Positions 1 to 7,989 of a stretch of 10,648 nt of DNA are shown piece after piece; position 1 is the first letter of the stretch, and each line of letters begins with the position of its first letter. Under the pieces are notes generated by a model. That model made no database searches. It saw nothing but the letters and a program-made list of their open reading frames with translations, and was not told where the DNA came from. Origin of the DNA: Ophiosphaerella korrae (taxonomy: Eukaryota > Ascomycota > Dothideomycetes > Pleosporales > Phaeosphaeriaceae); assembly GCA_028456385.1 (NCBI GenBank), contig JALNQF010000936.1:1-10648 (forward strand), written 5' to 3'. Made by a program: the position numbers and the translations under genes.

Positions 1-536
1 ATCTAGTAACGCGCTACTTATCTTATAGCTATATTGTAATACTCTTTAGTAGAGTAGTAATATAGAAAGTAGTATAATAAGCTATAGTAACTACCTCTAC
101 TACTAAAGTAGAGCTACTTGCGCTTAAGCATATAAGTAAAGAGGTAATAGTACTAAAAAGGCTCTTTTAAGAGCTTATATTAGACCTAGGAGCTACTTAG
201 ATAATCTTCTACAATAATTAGCAAATAATTAGACTTGTTATAGGCAAAAATAAGAGAGTAACAACGCGCTTACGTTACGTAGATATATAGAATATATAGC
301 TAAGATAAGAGTACGCTAGAGGCTTATTTTAAGTCTTTTATATACTAACAAGCAAGATACTAGTAGATAGCCTAACTAAGCACCTCCTAGAGTAGTAGTT
401 TAAGAGATTTAAAGCTTACCTTAACCTTAAGGATATATAAGCTAAGCTTAAGTTACAAGAATTATAAAAGTAGAGTATAGAGCTATAAAGAAGTCTTTAA
501 ATTAAAGCGCTAAAGCGTAGAGCTAAAGCTTAGAGC
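1..536. other. AT-rich stretch without a recognisable gene
   Basis: I see no gene that I can name here. All + strand frames are interrupted many times by TAA and TAG. One minus-strand frame, continuous with the relic at 537-1380, stays partly readable but carries about a dozen or more stops, which is close to what TA-rich sequence gives by chance. I found no repeat shared with the rest of the window, no tRNA-like fold and no LTR end. It is most likely more of the same decayed repeat that fills 537-1628. Confidence 0.5.
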
Positions 537-1266
537 TAAGCTTAAAATAAGGTATCTATTTAAAATATAAGATTAATAAACTTATTAAGAAGCGCCCTTG
601 CGCGTAGACAACGCGTAAAAGCCTCCTTAGCTTAAGTATCCCTAGCTAGTAGAGTAGTAACAGCCCCTATTGTAAAGGTAGCGTTAGCGAGCGTAGTAGT
701 AGCAAGATTACAGGTAGAAGTAAGAGTAGTAGTAGTAGTAAGCGCAGGTATAGGCGCAGGCTAAGGTAGAGGCGGAGGTAAGAGCAGTAGAGGAGTCTAA
801 GGACCTAGAGTCTCCTCTACAACCTCGCTAAGTAGTATATAGAAAGTCTTTTAGAGAGCCTTAAGCTCCCTCTCTAGAGCCTTACGGGCCTAGGTAGTAA
901 CGAGGGCAATAGCAGCGTAGTAAGCGATCTTAGGGCTATAATACGAGTTAGTTAACTAATATTAGATAAAGAGCTAGAGTAGCTCTTAAAGTAGTAAATT
1001 AAAGAGCTAGAGTAAAATTTTTAAATTAACTTATATAGGAATACAGCTATAGCTACTAGTAGTATAGCGTATATAACGCTAAACCCCCTCCTTAAAGGAG
1101 TTATAGTAGCTTCTATTAGAGTAGCCTACTAACGCGCTGTAAGCGTAGTAGAGGTAGGGCTCCTTATAGAGAGCACCTACAACCCCCTTAAGAGAGGAGG
1201 CATAAGAGGGTAGAGGCGAGGGCGTCTATAGTACTAGAGTCTTTTTAGTACGCTTCTTCTTTTTCT

Positions 1267-1305
<39 letters not shown>

Positions 1306-1380
1306 CTTTAGAAGTAGTATAGGAGTAAGATATATAAGTGCAAGTAGCTTTCTTAGCTTTGCTCTACAAGAATAAGTTAG
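537..1380 (-). pseudogene. possible coding relic of unknown identity (Thr/Lys-rich, then Pro-rich)
   Basis: I do not recognise this protein. One minus-strand frame runs through this stretch with about one stop per 20 codons. That is similar to the stop density in the nearby pol relics and lower than in the + strand frames I translated here. The stops are all TAA or TAG, as expected from mutated CAA/CAG codons. In order, the frame shows a Thr run of about 12 residues made by the (AGT)n repeat, a Lys/Arg-rich stretch (KKKKKRTKK) that looks like a nuclear localisation signal, a Ser/Tyr-rich part, and a helical charged segment (ARKALERELKAL). A Pro/Leu-rich segment and a Thr-rich segment follow. 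Start and end are unclear. It could be a captured host gene, a non-autonomous element's internal region or a DNA transposon's tail. It could also be a chance open frame, because TA-rich mutated DNA can mimic coding. Confidence 0.3.
1268..1305. repeat. (AGT)n trinucleotide microsatellite, about 12.7 units
   Basis: This is an uninterrupted run of AGT covering 38 bases (ACT on the other strand). A shorter AGT run lies near 725-740. In the possible minus-strand frame it would encode a run of Thr directly before a Lys-rich segment. AGT contains no CpA or TpG, so RIP cannot erode it, which may explain why it stays perfect. Confidence 0.95.
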
Positions 1381-1628
1381 TACAATAATTACTAATATAA
1401 AAAGTAAGCTTTAAAAGCTTTAAAAATAGTAACTTACAATAGCTATAATAATAGTTACTAAAGAGTTTACGAGGCTAAGAAAACTCTAAATATACTACGC
1501 GCAGCGTATAAGTACTTAGTACCTACGCACGAGCCTAAAATAAATAGAATCGCAGGTAAAGGTATTTTCAACTAAGTTTAGATAACTACTACAAAACTTA
1601 TTAAATAGCTCTACTATGTAGCTTACTT

Positions 1629-1634
1629 AGGGGG
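1629..1634 (+). other. purine run just before the LTR-like sequence (possible polypurine tract)
   Basis: AGGGGG lies 5 bases before the TG that opens the LTR-like sequence. Ty3/gypsy elements prime plus-strand DNA synthesis from a polypurine tract next to the 3' LTR, so the position fits. It is short, and the 5-base gap is larger than usual, so the call is tentative. If right, the LTR is a 3' LTR on the + strand, and the element's internal part would lie to its left, where no pol is visible. Confidence 0.35.
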
Positions 1635-1639
1635 TATAT

Positions 1640-1798
1640 TGTAAGTTAGAGCTTCGCTTTATATAATTTAGGTAAGCCTGTAGTAGTAAGCGAGCTATAT
1701 AAGCTGTTCGAGCTACTCTACTATATATAAGTAGCCTAGCTTAGATAGCTCTTCAATTAATAATTATCTCTTACTTATTCCTAAGCTTGCATCTTGCA
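1640..1798 (+). mobile_element. LTR-like sequence, about 159 bp
   Basis: The segment opens with TGTAAG and closes with CTTGCA. The two ends form a perfect 6-base inverted repeat if the opening is read as TGCAAG, and the one difference is exactly a CpA-to-TpA change of the RIP type. A second CTTGCA at 1786-1791 is an alternative end. ATAT flanks both sides (1636-1639 and 1799-1802) and could be a 4-base target duplication, though in TA-rich DNA this is weak evidence. Inside are TATA-like boxes. The segment holds more TpG and CpA than its surroundings. It ends 14 bases before homology between the two pol copies begins. I found no second copy in the window, so it may be a solo LTR or the remaining LTR of a rearranged element. 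Confidence 0.5.
1722..1730 (+). promoter_or_regulatory. TATA-like box inside the LTR-like sequence
   Basis: TATATATAA sits about halfway through the LTR-like sequence, where the U3 promoter of a + strand LTR would be expected. A second weaker TATATAA lies near 1696-1702. In such AT-rich DNA TATA strings are common, so only the location supports a promoter role. Confidence 0.3.
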
Positions 1799-1812
1799 AT
1801 ATTCTCTCTATA

Positions 1813-1932
1813 TTAGAACTAGAAGGAATAACAATTAAGAATATAGTTATAGATATAATAATAATTAATAATAAATAAGATATAATACTAGGAATACTAT
1901 AGTTATAGATAACTAACCTATATATTAATTAG
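1813..1932 (+). pseudogene. retroviral-type aspartic protease, C-terminal half (copy 1)
   Basis: The frame reads a run of Ile/Asn-rich beta-strand residues followed by DIILGIL*L* (1879-1908). This is the C-terminal protease signature DIILGMPWL with Met to Ile, Pro to Leu and Trp to stop, each a single RIP-type change. The next residues match the conserved stretch around an Asn-Pro pair and end in a Trp codon turned to TAG (1930-1932). The N-terminal half with the catalytic Asp-Ser-Gly is absent. Copy 2 still has it at 6069-6080. Confidence 0.85.
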
Positions 1933-2076
1933 AGAATAGAGAAAATTAATTACTATAGAATAGATATATTAAAGGCTAATATAAATACCTATAAAGGAGA
2001 ATTCCTTAAAGAATATAAGAAATAGGAAAAGTAGCTTATAGAGCTAAAAGACTACCTCCTAGAATATTAGCTATAG

Positions 2077-2835
2077 GACTTAGTAATAGAACTAGAAGAA
2101 GGTAAAGATATAAGATAGAGCCTAGTCTACTAAAAAATAGAAGAAGAATCTAAAATTAAATAAATATTTATATAAAACGTAATAAAAAAAGAATAGATAA
2201 AAGAATCTAAATCCTTAGTAGTATATAGACTTATCTTTATAGATAAGAAAAAGATAAGTAATAAAAGACCTTGCGTAGATTTTAAAAAAACTAACATAAT
2301 TATAAATAAGAACTAATACCCCTTACTATAAATAGATAAAATACAAGATAGGCTATAGAAAGTAAGAATCTTTATAAAACTAGTTATCTAGAACGCCTAC
2401 TACTAGATTAGAATTAAAAAAGGTAATAAGTAGAAAATAGTATTTAGAATATAGTATAAACTATACAAATATCTAGTTATACTATTTAGCTTAATAAACG
2501 CACTAGTAGCCTTCTAAGAAAGAATTAACATAGTACTAAGAAAGTACTTAGACGTATTTATATTTGTATACCTAGACAATATCCTTATATTCTTAGAAAT
2601 AGAAGAGGAATACGTACAATATATATATAAAGTACTAGAAAAACTAGTAAAAAGTAAACTATTCTTTAAAATAAGAAAATATAAATTCTATATAAAGAAA
2701 ATAGATTTCCTTAGATTTATTATAGAACCTAGAAAGATTAAAATTAATCTAGAAAAGATTAAGTTAATTAACAAATAGCTAACACTAAAAAACCTAAAAG
2801 AAGTATAATAATTTTATAGGCTAGCAAACTTTTAT
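2077..2835 (+). pseudogene. reverse transcriptase domain of pol (copy 1)
   Basis: This is the RNA-dependent DNA polymerase part of pol. The frame starts with a pre-finger motif, Asp then IELEEGK (Trp codon now TAG at 2074-2076). It continues with the CVDF motif near 2269-2280, a KLVI*NAY block at 2377-2400 and the YLDN box at 2569-2580. The thumb follows, with FLRFII near 2707-2724 and a conserved NFYKKL block. Two catalytic positions are altered. The first Asp (2383-2385) is GTT, Val, where copy 2 has GAT; this A-to-T change is not a RIP event. The last Asp of YxDD is AAT, Asn, in both copies. About 16 in-frame TAA/TAG codons occur in roughly 250 codons. Confidence 0.92.
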
Positions 2836-2997
2836 AAAAAATTAATAATAAGATAGTCTAAAGATATAAAACTAATAACTAGACTTATAAAGAAAGATAC
2901 GCTATTTAAGTAGATAAAGGAATATAATAAAGTATTTAATAAGATTAAAAAGAAATTTATAGAGAATCTAGTTATTAGAATATATAACTTAGACCTA

Positions 2998-3372
2998 CTA
3001 GTAATAGTAAAAATAGATGTATCTAACTTAGTTTATAGAATAGCACTAATATAGGAAGACCTAAAGACTAAAAAGGAATACCTAGTTAAATACTTCTCTA
3101 AGAAAATAAAAATAGTAGAGCTTAACTATCTAATATATAACAAAGAGATACTAGCTATCTATAAAGTATTTAAATAATAGAGAGTATACCTATAAGGAGT
3201 AAAATATAAGATAAAGGTCTATATAGATTATAAGAACTTTATAGAATTTATACTAAATAAAGACCTATTATAGCGCTATACAAGATAGTAGGAATTCTTA
3301 TTAATATTTAACTTAGAAATTATATATATAAAAGGGAAAGACAATTAATTTATAGACGCCCTTAGTAGATAA
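2998..3372 (+). pseudogene. RNase H domain of pol (copy 1)
   Basis: The domain would degrade the RNA strand of the RNA-DNA hybrid. It begins with a strand leading to catalytic Asp at 3016-3018 (VKIDVSN). The glutamate follows in NKEILAIY (GAG at 3145-3147), then the next Asp in VYIDYKN (3226-3228). It ends with GKDN and DALSR (to 3372), the typical end of this domain in Ty3/gypsy elements. These acidic residues all survive here, whereas copy 2 has lost the glutamate. Several in-frame TAA/TAG codons disable it. Confidence 0.88.
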
Positions 3373-3582
3373 CTAGACTTATAAGAAGAAGTAAATACTA
3401 CTAGTATAGTTTTAATTAAGAACAAGAAAGGATATTTAGTCCTAAATATACCTAAAATAGCCGCTACACTTAAAAGACTAAGTAATAAGATAGATAAATA
3501 GATTTAGAAAATAACGCAAGAAGTATCTAAAGAAATAGAGAAGCTAGAAACTTAAGAAAGATTTATATAAGCCTATAGAAGA

Positions 3583-4340
3583 ATATATATTCTAAGAAAA
3601 ATCTAGAGAGAATTTATACAATAATTCTATAAAATACTAGTATATAGATACTAAGGAATTAAGAAAATACTAAATAGGCTCCTAAGAGATTATTATATCC
3701 TAAGAGTAAGATAACTAGTAGAAGAAGTACTATAAGACTATATAGAATACTATAGAAATAAGTATAATAGATACGTACTATATAGAACGCTATAACTAGT
3801 TAAAGTACTAGAGTAACTCTAGAGAATAATAATAATAGATTTTATTACAAAGCTACCTAAGTTAAAGAACCTAATATTAGGAGTTAAGTACAATAGAATC
3901 CTAATAATAGTAGATAAACTTATAAAGTATACGTACTTTATACTATATAAAGAGAAAAGCAAGATAGAGATTACTATATATTAAGTTCTAAAAACTATAA
4001 TAAGCTAATATAGTATACTAGATAAAATTATTATAGATAGAGATATACAATTTATATTAAAGCTATAGAAAATAATAATAGTATAATTAGGAATATAATA
4101 TACTATATTAACAGTATATTATCTATAAATAGATAGATAATTAGAACAAATAAATTAGATAGTAGAATAGTACCTAAGATACTATCTTAGCTATAACTAG
4201 AACAATTAAGTATAGCTATTACCTATAGCACAGCTAGTATACAATAGTGTAAAGAATATAGTAATAAGAATATTACTTTTCTTTATAAACTATAGACTTA
4301 AACCTAATATATATTAAATACTAAGAAATATAGAATCTTA
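3583..4340 (+). pseudogene. integrase: zinc-binding and catalytic core domains (copy 1)
   Basis: Integrase inserts the cDNA into the chromosome. The N-terminal zinc finger keeps the Ty3/gypsy spacing H-X6-H-X29-C-X2-C, but all four ligand codons (3628, 3649, 3739, 3748) now read Tyr (TAT or TAC). CAC/CAT and TGC/TGT both become TAC/TAT by one RIP step. The catalytic core keeps Asp at 3838-3840 (IDFITKLPK), Asp at 4036-4038 (IDRD) and Glu at 4144-4146, with 35 residues between the last two, a D,D-35-E arrangement. The downstream FF-N-Y-LKP stretch near 4279-4305 matches the conserved GPF-x-Y-G-x-x-P region. Many Gln and Trp codons are stops. Confidence 0.92.
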
Positions 4341-4710
4341 GACTTTATAAAGAGAAAACTTTATAAATAGAATAAAAGAAATATATAATTAATTAAGATA
4401 GGACGTAGAATTCCTATATAATTAAATAGTAAAGTACTATAACAAGAAGTATAAATAGGAACCTTAATTTAGAGAAAGAGAAAAAGTATAGTTAGTATAA
4501 AAAAATATTAAAAGCAAGTAATTAAGTCTAAAACTAGATTATATTAAGATAAGACTATATAAGATTAAGAAGAAAGTTATACTAGTTATATTTAAACTAA
4601 AACTACTAAGTAAAATAAAGATATACCTAATATTCTATATAGCTTTACTAGAATAAGTACTATAAGAAGTAGAACTACTAGTGTATAAAGTAGATACGTA
4701 TAGAGAATAA

Positions 4711-4869
4711 GAAGAATAGGAAGTTAAAAAAATCCTAGTATACTAGTTCTATAATAGTAGAAACTACTATTTAGTAGAATAGATAAGTATAGATAAAAAA
4801 GGACAACTATAGGAAGAGATATAGAAACTAGAAGATAATCTTAACTACTCTAAAAAACTAGAAGACTTC
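4711..4869 (+). pseudogene. chromodomain at the C-terminus of integrase (copy 1)
   Basis: Chromodomains bind methylated histone tails and steer chromovirus insertion to heterochromatin. The frame reads a Trp codon turned TAG (4717-4719) followed by EVKKIL, then FYNSRNYYLVE with a further stop in the Trp position, IGID, a Trp-to-stop before EEI, and LEDNLNY...LEDF. This is the usual order of the fold: first strand, YLVKWKGY-like core, TWEP-like turn, final helix. The aromatic-cage Trp is TAG. The domain is followed by TAA at 4870-4872, a stop also conserved in copy 2, which may be the true pol end or a mutated CAA. Confidence 0.85.
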
Positions 4870-4872
4870 TAA

Positions 4873-5643
4873 AGTTAAAACTCTTTAGACTACCTTATAG
4901 TAAACTAAGAAAATTAGTATTACTAGCGCTAAATAAAGAGGCGTTAGGAACGTCTAACGTAATAGGAGCTAGAATAGCCTAAACTATATCCTTAAGGTTT
5001 ATCTTAGCCTCTAAGGTACAAGACTATTTAGATAATTTAGTGTTATTATAAGCCTTTATCTTACAAAGACGCTTAATATAAAAATAAAGATCTACTAGCT
5101 TATAAAGAGTTAGCTTATAGTTAGCTTTAGCCTCTATAAGCTATAATAATAGTATTTCTTAAGCCTAGTTAATAGCTCGCCCTATATAACTTAGTAAGAA
5201 GAGACTATATAGAAATTAAGTACTTATACTCTATAAAAGAAATACTAGATAGTATATACTTATACTAAATATTAGCTAGAATATACTTATTATAGTATTT
5301 ACTATCCTTTAAAGATATAAGACAAGTAAGCTTTAGTTAAGTATAATAAGCGTAGGGAAATATTTTAACCCTATTATAAGTAATACAAGTAATAAGAAAG
5401 AGTTTATTATAGTTAGAACGTAAAGATATAGAGAATAATAAAGAGCTAGAAGTAAATAAAGAAACTAGACTAATAACTTTAGGCCTAGAGTAGAGAAATA
5501 AAAACCTACCTAAAGAAGGGAATAGTATTATAGCTATAATAAGAGAAGACTATTTTAAGCTAATTAGCCTTACTATAGATAACGACAATATATATAATCT
5601 ATAAGGTAATAAACTAGACTAAGAGACTAACTATAATAAGGAC
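4873..5643 (+). pseudogene. conserved downstream reading frame of unknown function (copy 1)
   Basis: After the chromodomain stop the same frame goes on for about 257 codons without any frameshift. It aligns with copy 2 along its length, for example LYNLVRRDYIEIKYLYSI here against LYNLVERDYIEIKYLYSI there, and ENNKELEVNKE against ESNKELEISKE. I recognise no family. The first third has about twice the stop density of pol and may be untranslated. The part from about 5190 to 5640 has a pol-like stop density and looks more like a protein. Differences between the copies are not clearly concentrated at third codon positions, unlike in the reverse transcriptase. It could be an extra ORF, a 3' untranslated region, or a displaced gag. 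Confidence 0.4.
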
Positions 5644-5646
5644 ACG

Positions 5647-5754
5647 TAATAAATTTATAATTTACAATCTTAGTAAATATAAAGTATAAAGCTAAGTATA
5701 TAATAAATTTACAATTTACAATCTTAGTAAACGCAAAGTATAAAGTTAAGTAAG
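5647..5754 (+). repeat. 54-bp tandem duplication, two units (copy 1)
   Basis: Two direct units start at 5647 and 5701, each opening TAATAAATTT and containing the shared core ATCTTAGTAAA. They differ at a handful of sites, mostly C/T or G/A. The period of 54 is a multiple of three. The same duplication occurs after copy 2, so it is older than the split of the copies. I tested it as a pair of CCHC zinc knuckles and found no matching residue spacing. Its role is unknown. Confidence 0.85.
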
Positions 5755-5966
5755 AAGCCTAAGTATATAGTTAGTAGTAATACTTATTATTAGGATAGTA
5801 TTAGTAATTTAATTATTAACTACAAGCGATAATACTAGAATAGTTACAAAATATCTCCTATTATTTATAGTTTATTATAGATTATAATACAAGCTTTTAT
5901 TATTACCTTTTAATCTACTAATAATCTTTAGGTACTAGGAAGTTAACCCTAGTAACACCTATTATA
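5755..5966 (+). other. end of the conserved tail of copy 1
   Basis: This stretch aligns with 10179-10392 after copy 2, including GATAGTATTAGTAAT and the final CCTATTATA, and then similarity stops. It holds no recognised gene. It directly abuts the protease leader of copy 2, with no LTR-like TG...CA boundary that I can see. Part of it could be a worn LTR remnant, but no matching second LTR was found. Confidence 0.5.
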
Positions 5967-5975
5967 TAATTTATA

Positions 5976-6338
5976 AAATTACCTAAGTAAAAAAAACTAG
6001 AAGGTATAAGAAACCTATATATTATAAAAATAGGTATATATTAACGAAAGAAAGTATAATTAATAATTAATAGTAAAGCTATAAGTAACTTAATATTAAA
6101 GAAGTTTATAGAAATACAAGGAATATATTATATAATAAAGAAGTACCCTTAATAATTAAGTATAATTAAAAGAAAACTATTCTAAGAACCTATTAGGTTT
6201 AAAATAGTTCTTTCTAAGCTAGAACTAGAAGCAATAAAGATTTAAAATATAATTATAGATATAATAATAATTAATAATAAATAAGATATAATCCTAGGAA
6301 TACTATAGTTATAGATAACTAACCTATATATTAATTAG
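5976..6338 (+). pseudogene. retroviral-type aspartic protease, full domain (copy 2)
   Basis: The frame reads a leader (KLPK*KKLEG), then V*LIINSKAISNLILKKF. The catalytic triplet region Asp-Ser-Gly-Ala now reads Asn-Ser-Lys-Ala at 6069-6080. Both changes are G-to-A transitions, so the catalytic Asp and the Gly are lost. After a flap-like stretch the C-terminal signature DIILGIL*L* follows at 6285-6314, identical to copy 1. The length, about 120 codons, is normal for a Ty3/gypsy protease. The sequence upstream is the tail of copy 1, so the N-terminal boundary is uncertain. Confidence 0.85.
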
Positions 6339-6482
6339 AGAATAGGAAAAATTAGCTACTCTAAACAAGATATATTAAAAGCTAATATAAGTACTTATAA
6401 AAGAGAATTTCTAGAAGAATATAAGAAATAGAAGAAATAACTTATAGAACCTAAAGATTACTTTTTAGAACACTAACAATAA

Positions 6483-7241
6483 GACTTAGTAATAGACTTA
6501 AAAGAAGAAAAGAATATAGGATAGAGCTTAGTCTATAGAAAAACTAAAGAAGAATCTAAAATTAAGTAAATATTTATTAAAAATATAATAAAGAAAGGAT
6601 AGATACAAGAATCTAAATCCTTAGTAGTATATAGACTTATATTTATAAATAAAAAAGAGATAAGTAATAAGAGACTCTATATAGATTTTAAGAAAACTAA
6701 TATAATTATAAATAAAAACTAATATCTCTTACTATAAATAGATAAAATATAAGATAGGCTATAAAAAGTAAAGATCTTTATAAAACTAGATATCTAAAAC
6801 GCCTACTACTAAATTAGAATTAAGAAAGGTAATAAATAGAAAATAGTATTTAGAATATAATATAGACTATTTAAATACCTAGTTATACTTTTTATACTAA
6901 TAAATATACTAGTAGCTTTTTAGAAAAGAATTAATATAGTACTAAGAGAGTACTTAGACGTATTTATATTTACTTATCTAGATAATATCCTTATATTCTT
7001 AGATATAGAGGATAAATACATATAATATATACACAAAGTACTACAAAGGCTAGTAGAAAATAAACTATTTCTTAAAATAAAAAAATGCAAGTTCTATATA
7101 AAAGAAATAGATTTCCTTAGATTTATTATTAAACTAGGAAAAATTAAGATTAACCTAGAAAAAATTAAATTAATTAACAAATAGCTAACACTAAAGAACC
7201 TAAAAGAGATATAATAATTTTATAGGTTAGTAAACTTCTAT
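6483..7241 (+). pseudogene. reverse transcriptase domain of pol (copy 2)
   Basis: The blocks are in the same order as in copy 1. The first catalytic Asp is intact here (GAT at 6789-6791, in KLDI*NAY), while copy 1 has Val. The YxDD box again reads YLDN (6975-6986). The CVDF Cys codon has become TAT. In-frame TAA and TAG codons replace Gln and Trp throughout, so no product can be made. The thumb region (FLRFII and NFYRKL) is well kept. Confidence 0.92.
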
Positions 7242-7403
7242 AGAAAGCTAATAGTAAGATAGTCTAAAGATATAGAACTAATAACTAAACTTATAAAGAA
7301 AGATACACTATTTAAATAGATAAAAGAATATAATAAAGTATTTAAATAAATTAAAAAGAAGTTTATAGAAAACCTAGTTATTAGAATATATAACCTAGAC
7401 CTA

Positions 7404-7778
7404 CTAGTAATAGTAAAAATAGATATATCTAACTTAGTCTATAGAATAGCACTAATACAAAAAGACTAGAAGACTAAACAAGAATACTTAGTTAAATACT
7501 TCTCTAAGAAAATAAAGCTAGTAAAACTTAACTACTTAATTTATAATAAAAAGATACTAGCAATCTATAAAGTATTTAAATAATAGAGAGTATACTTATA
7601 AAGAGTAAAGTAATAAATAAAAGTCTATATAGACTATAAGAACCTTATAAGATTTATAATAAATAAAGACTTATTATAATACTATATAAGATAGTAGGAA
7701 TTCTTATTAATATTTAACTTTAAAATTATATACATTAAAGGAAAAGATAACTAATTAGTAAATACTCTAAGTAAAAGA
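7404..7778 (+). pseudogene. RNase H domain of pol (copy 2)
   Basis: The first catalytic Asp is present at 7422-7424 (VKIDISN) and a later one at 7632-7634 (VYIDYKN). The glutamate of the NKEILAIY motif has become Lys (AAG at 7551-7553), and the DALSR end reads NTLSK. Both are G-to-A effects absent from copy 1, so mutation continued after the copies separated. The frame stays in phase with the reverse transcriptase up to about 7786. Confidence 0.87.
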
Positions 7779-7989
7779 CTAGACTTATAGAAAAGAAATA
7801 AATACAACTAGTATAGTTCTAGTTAAGAATAAAGAAGGATATTAAGTTCTAAATATACCTAAAATAGCTATAATACTTAAGAGAAAGAATAGCGAGCTAG
7901 ATAAATAGATATAGAAGAAAATAGAGAAAGCCTTTAAAGAAATAGAGAAACTTAAGATTTAAAAAGGAATCGCGATAGCCTATAAAAGG

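Larger units (their letters stand above)
1813..5966 (+). mobile_element. Ty3/gypsy chromovirus relic, copy 1 (5'-truncated, RIP-mutated)
   Basis: This is a degenerate retrotransposon with the domain order end of protease, reverse transcriptase, RNase H, integrase, chromodomain. That order and the C-terminal chromodomain place it in the chromovirus branch of Ty3/gypsy (Metaviridae). The bounds are where similarity to copy 2 starts and ends. From 1813 to about 5640 the reading frame does not shift, although it is full of TAA and TAG from mutated Gln and Trp codons. The protease active-site half is missing, because the left edge meets an LTR-like sequence instead. No gag and no adjoining 3' LTR were found. 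Identity to copy 2 is high by eye, but the surviving C and G sites differ between copies, so much of the mutation happened separately in each. Confidence 0.9.

Noticed and set aside
1..640. C-terminal part of a pogo/Fot1-type DDE transposase on the + strand
   Set aside because: Some Lys/Arg/Gln-rich stretches recall those tails, but I could place no DDE motif or conserved block, and stops are dense.
1268..1305. AGT run as a CRISPR array, telomere or centromeric repeat
   Set aside because: It is a simple trinucleotide run with no spacers, is short and single, and does not match fungal telomere repeats (TTAGGG).
1640..1798. LTR on the minus strand, serving the minus-strand relic at 537-1380
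   Set aside because: The sequence following the LTR on that strand shows no primer-binding site opening with TGG. The purine run and TATA box fit the + orientation better. The possibility is not fully excluded.
4990..5340. Minus-strand open frames in the copy 1 tail that also look protein-like
   Set aside because: Two minus-strand frames read for long stretches, but TA-rich RIP sequence opens several frames at once. The + strand frame continues the pol phase and aligns along its full length in both copies, so it is preferred.
5647..5754. The 54-bp duplication as two CCHC zinc knuckles of a Gag protein (18-codon period)
   Set aside because: I translated the + strand frames and looked for C-X2-C-X4-H-X4-C, allowing Cys and His to read as Tyr. 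No frame has the spacing, and the copy 2 period of 55 breaks the frame.
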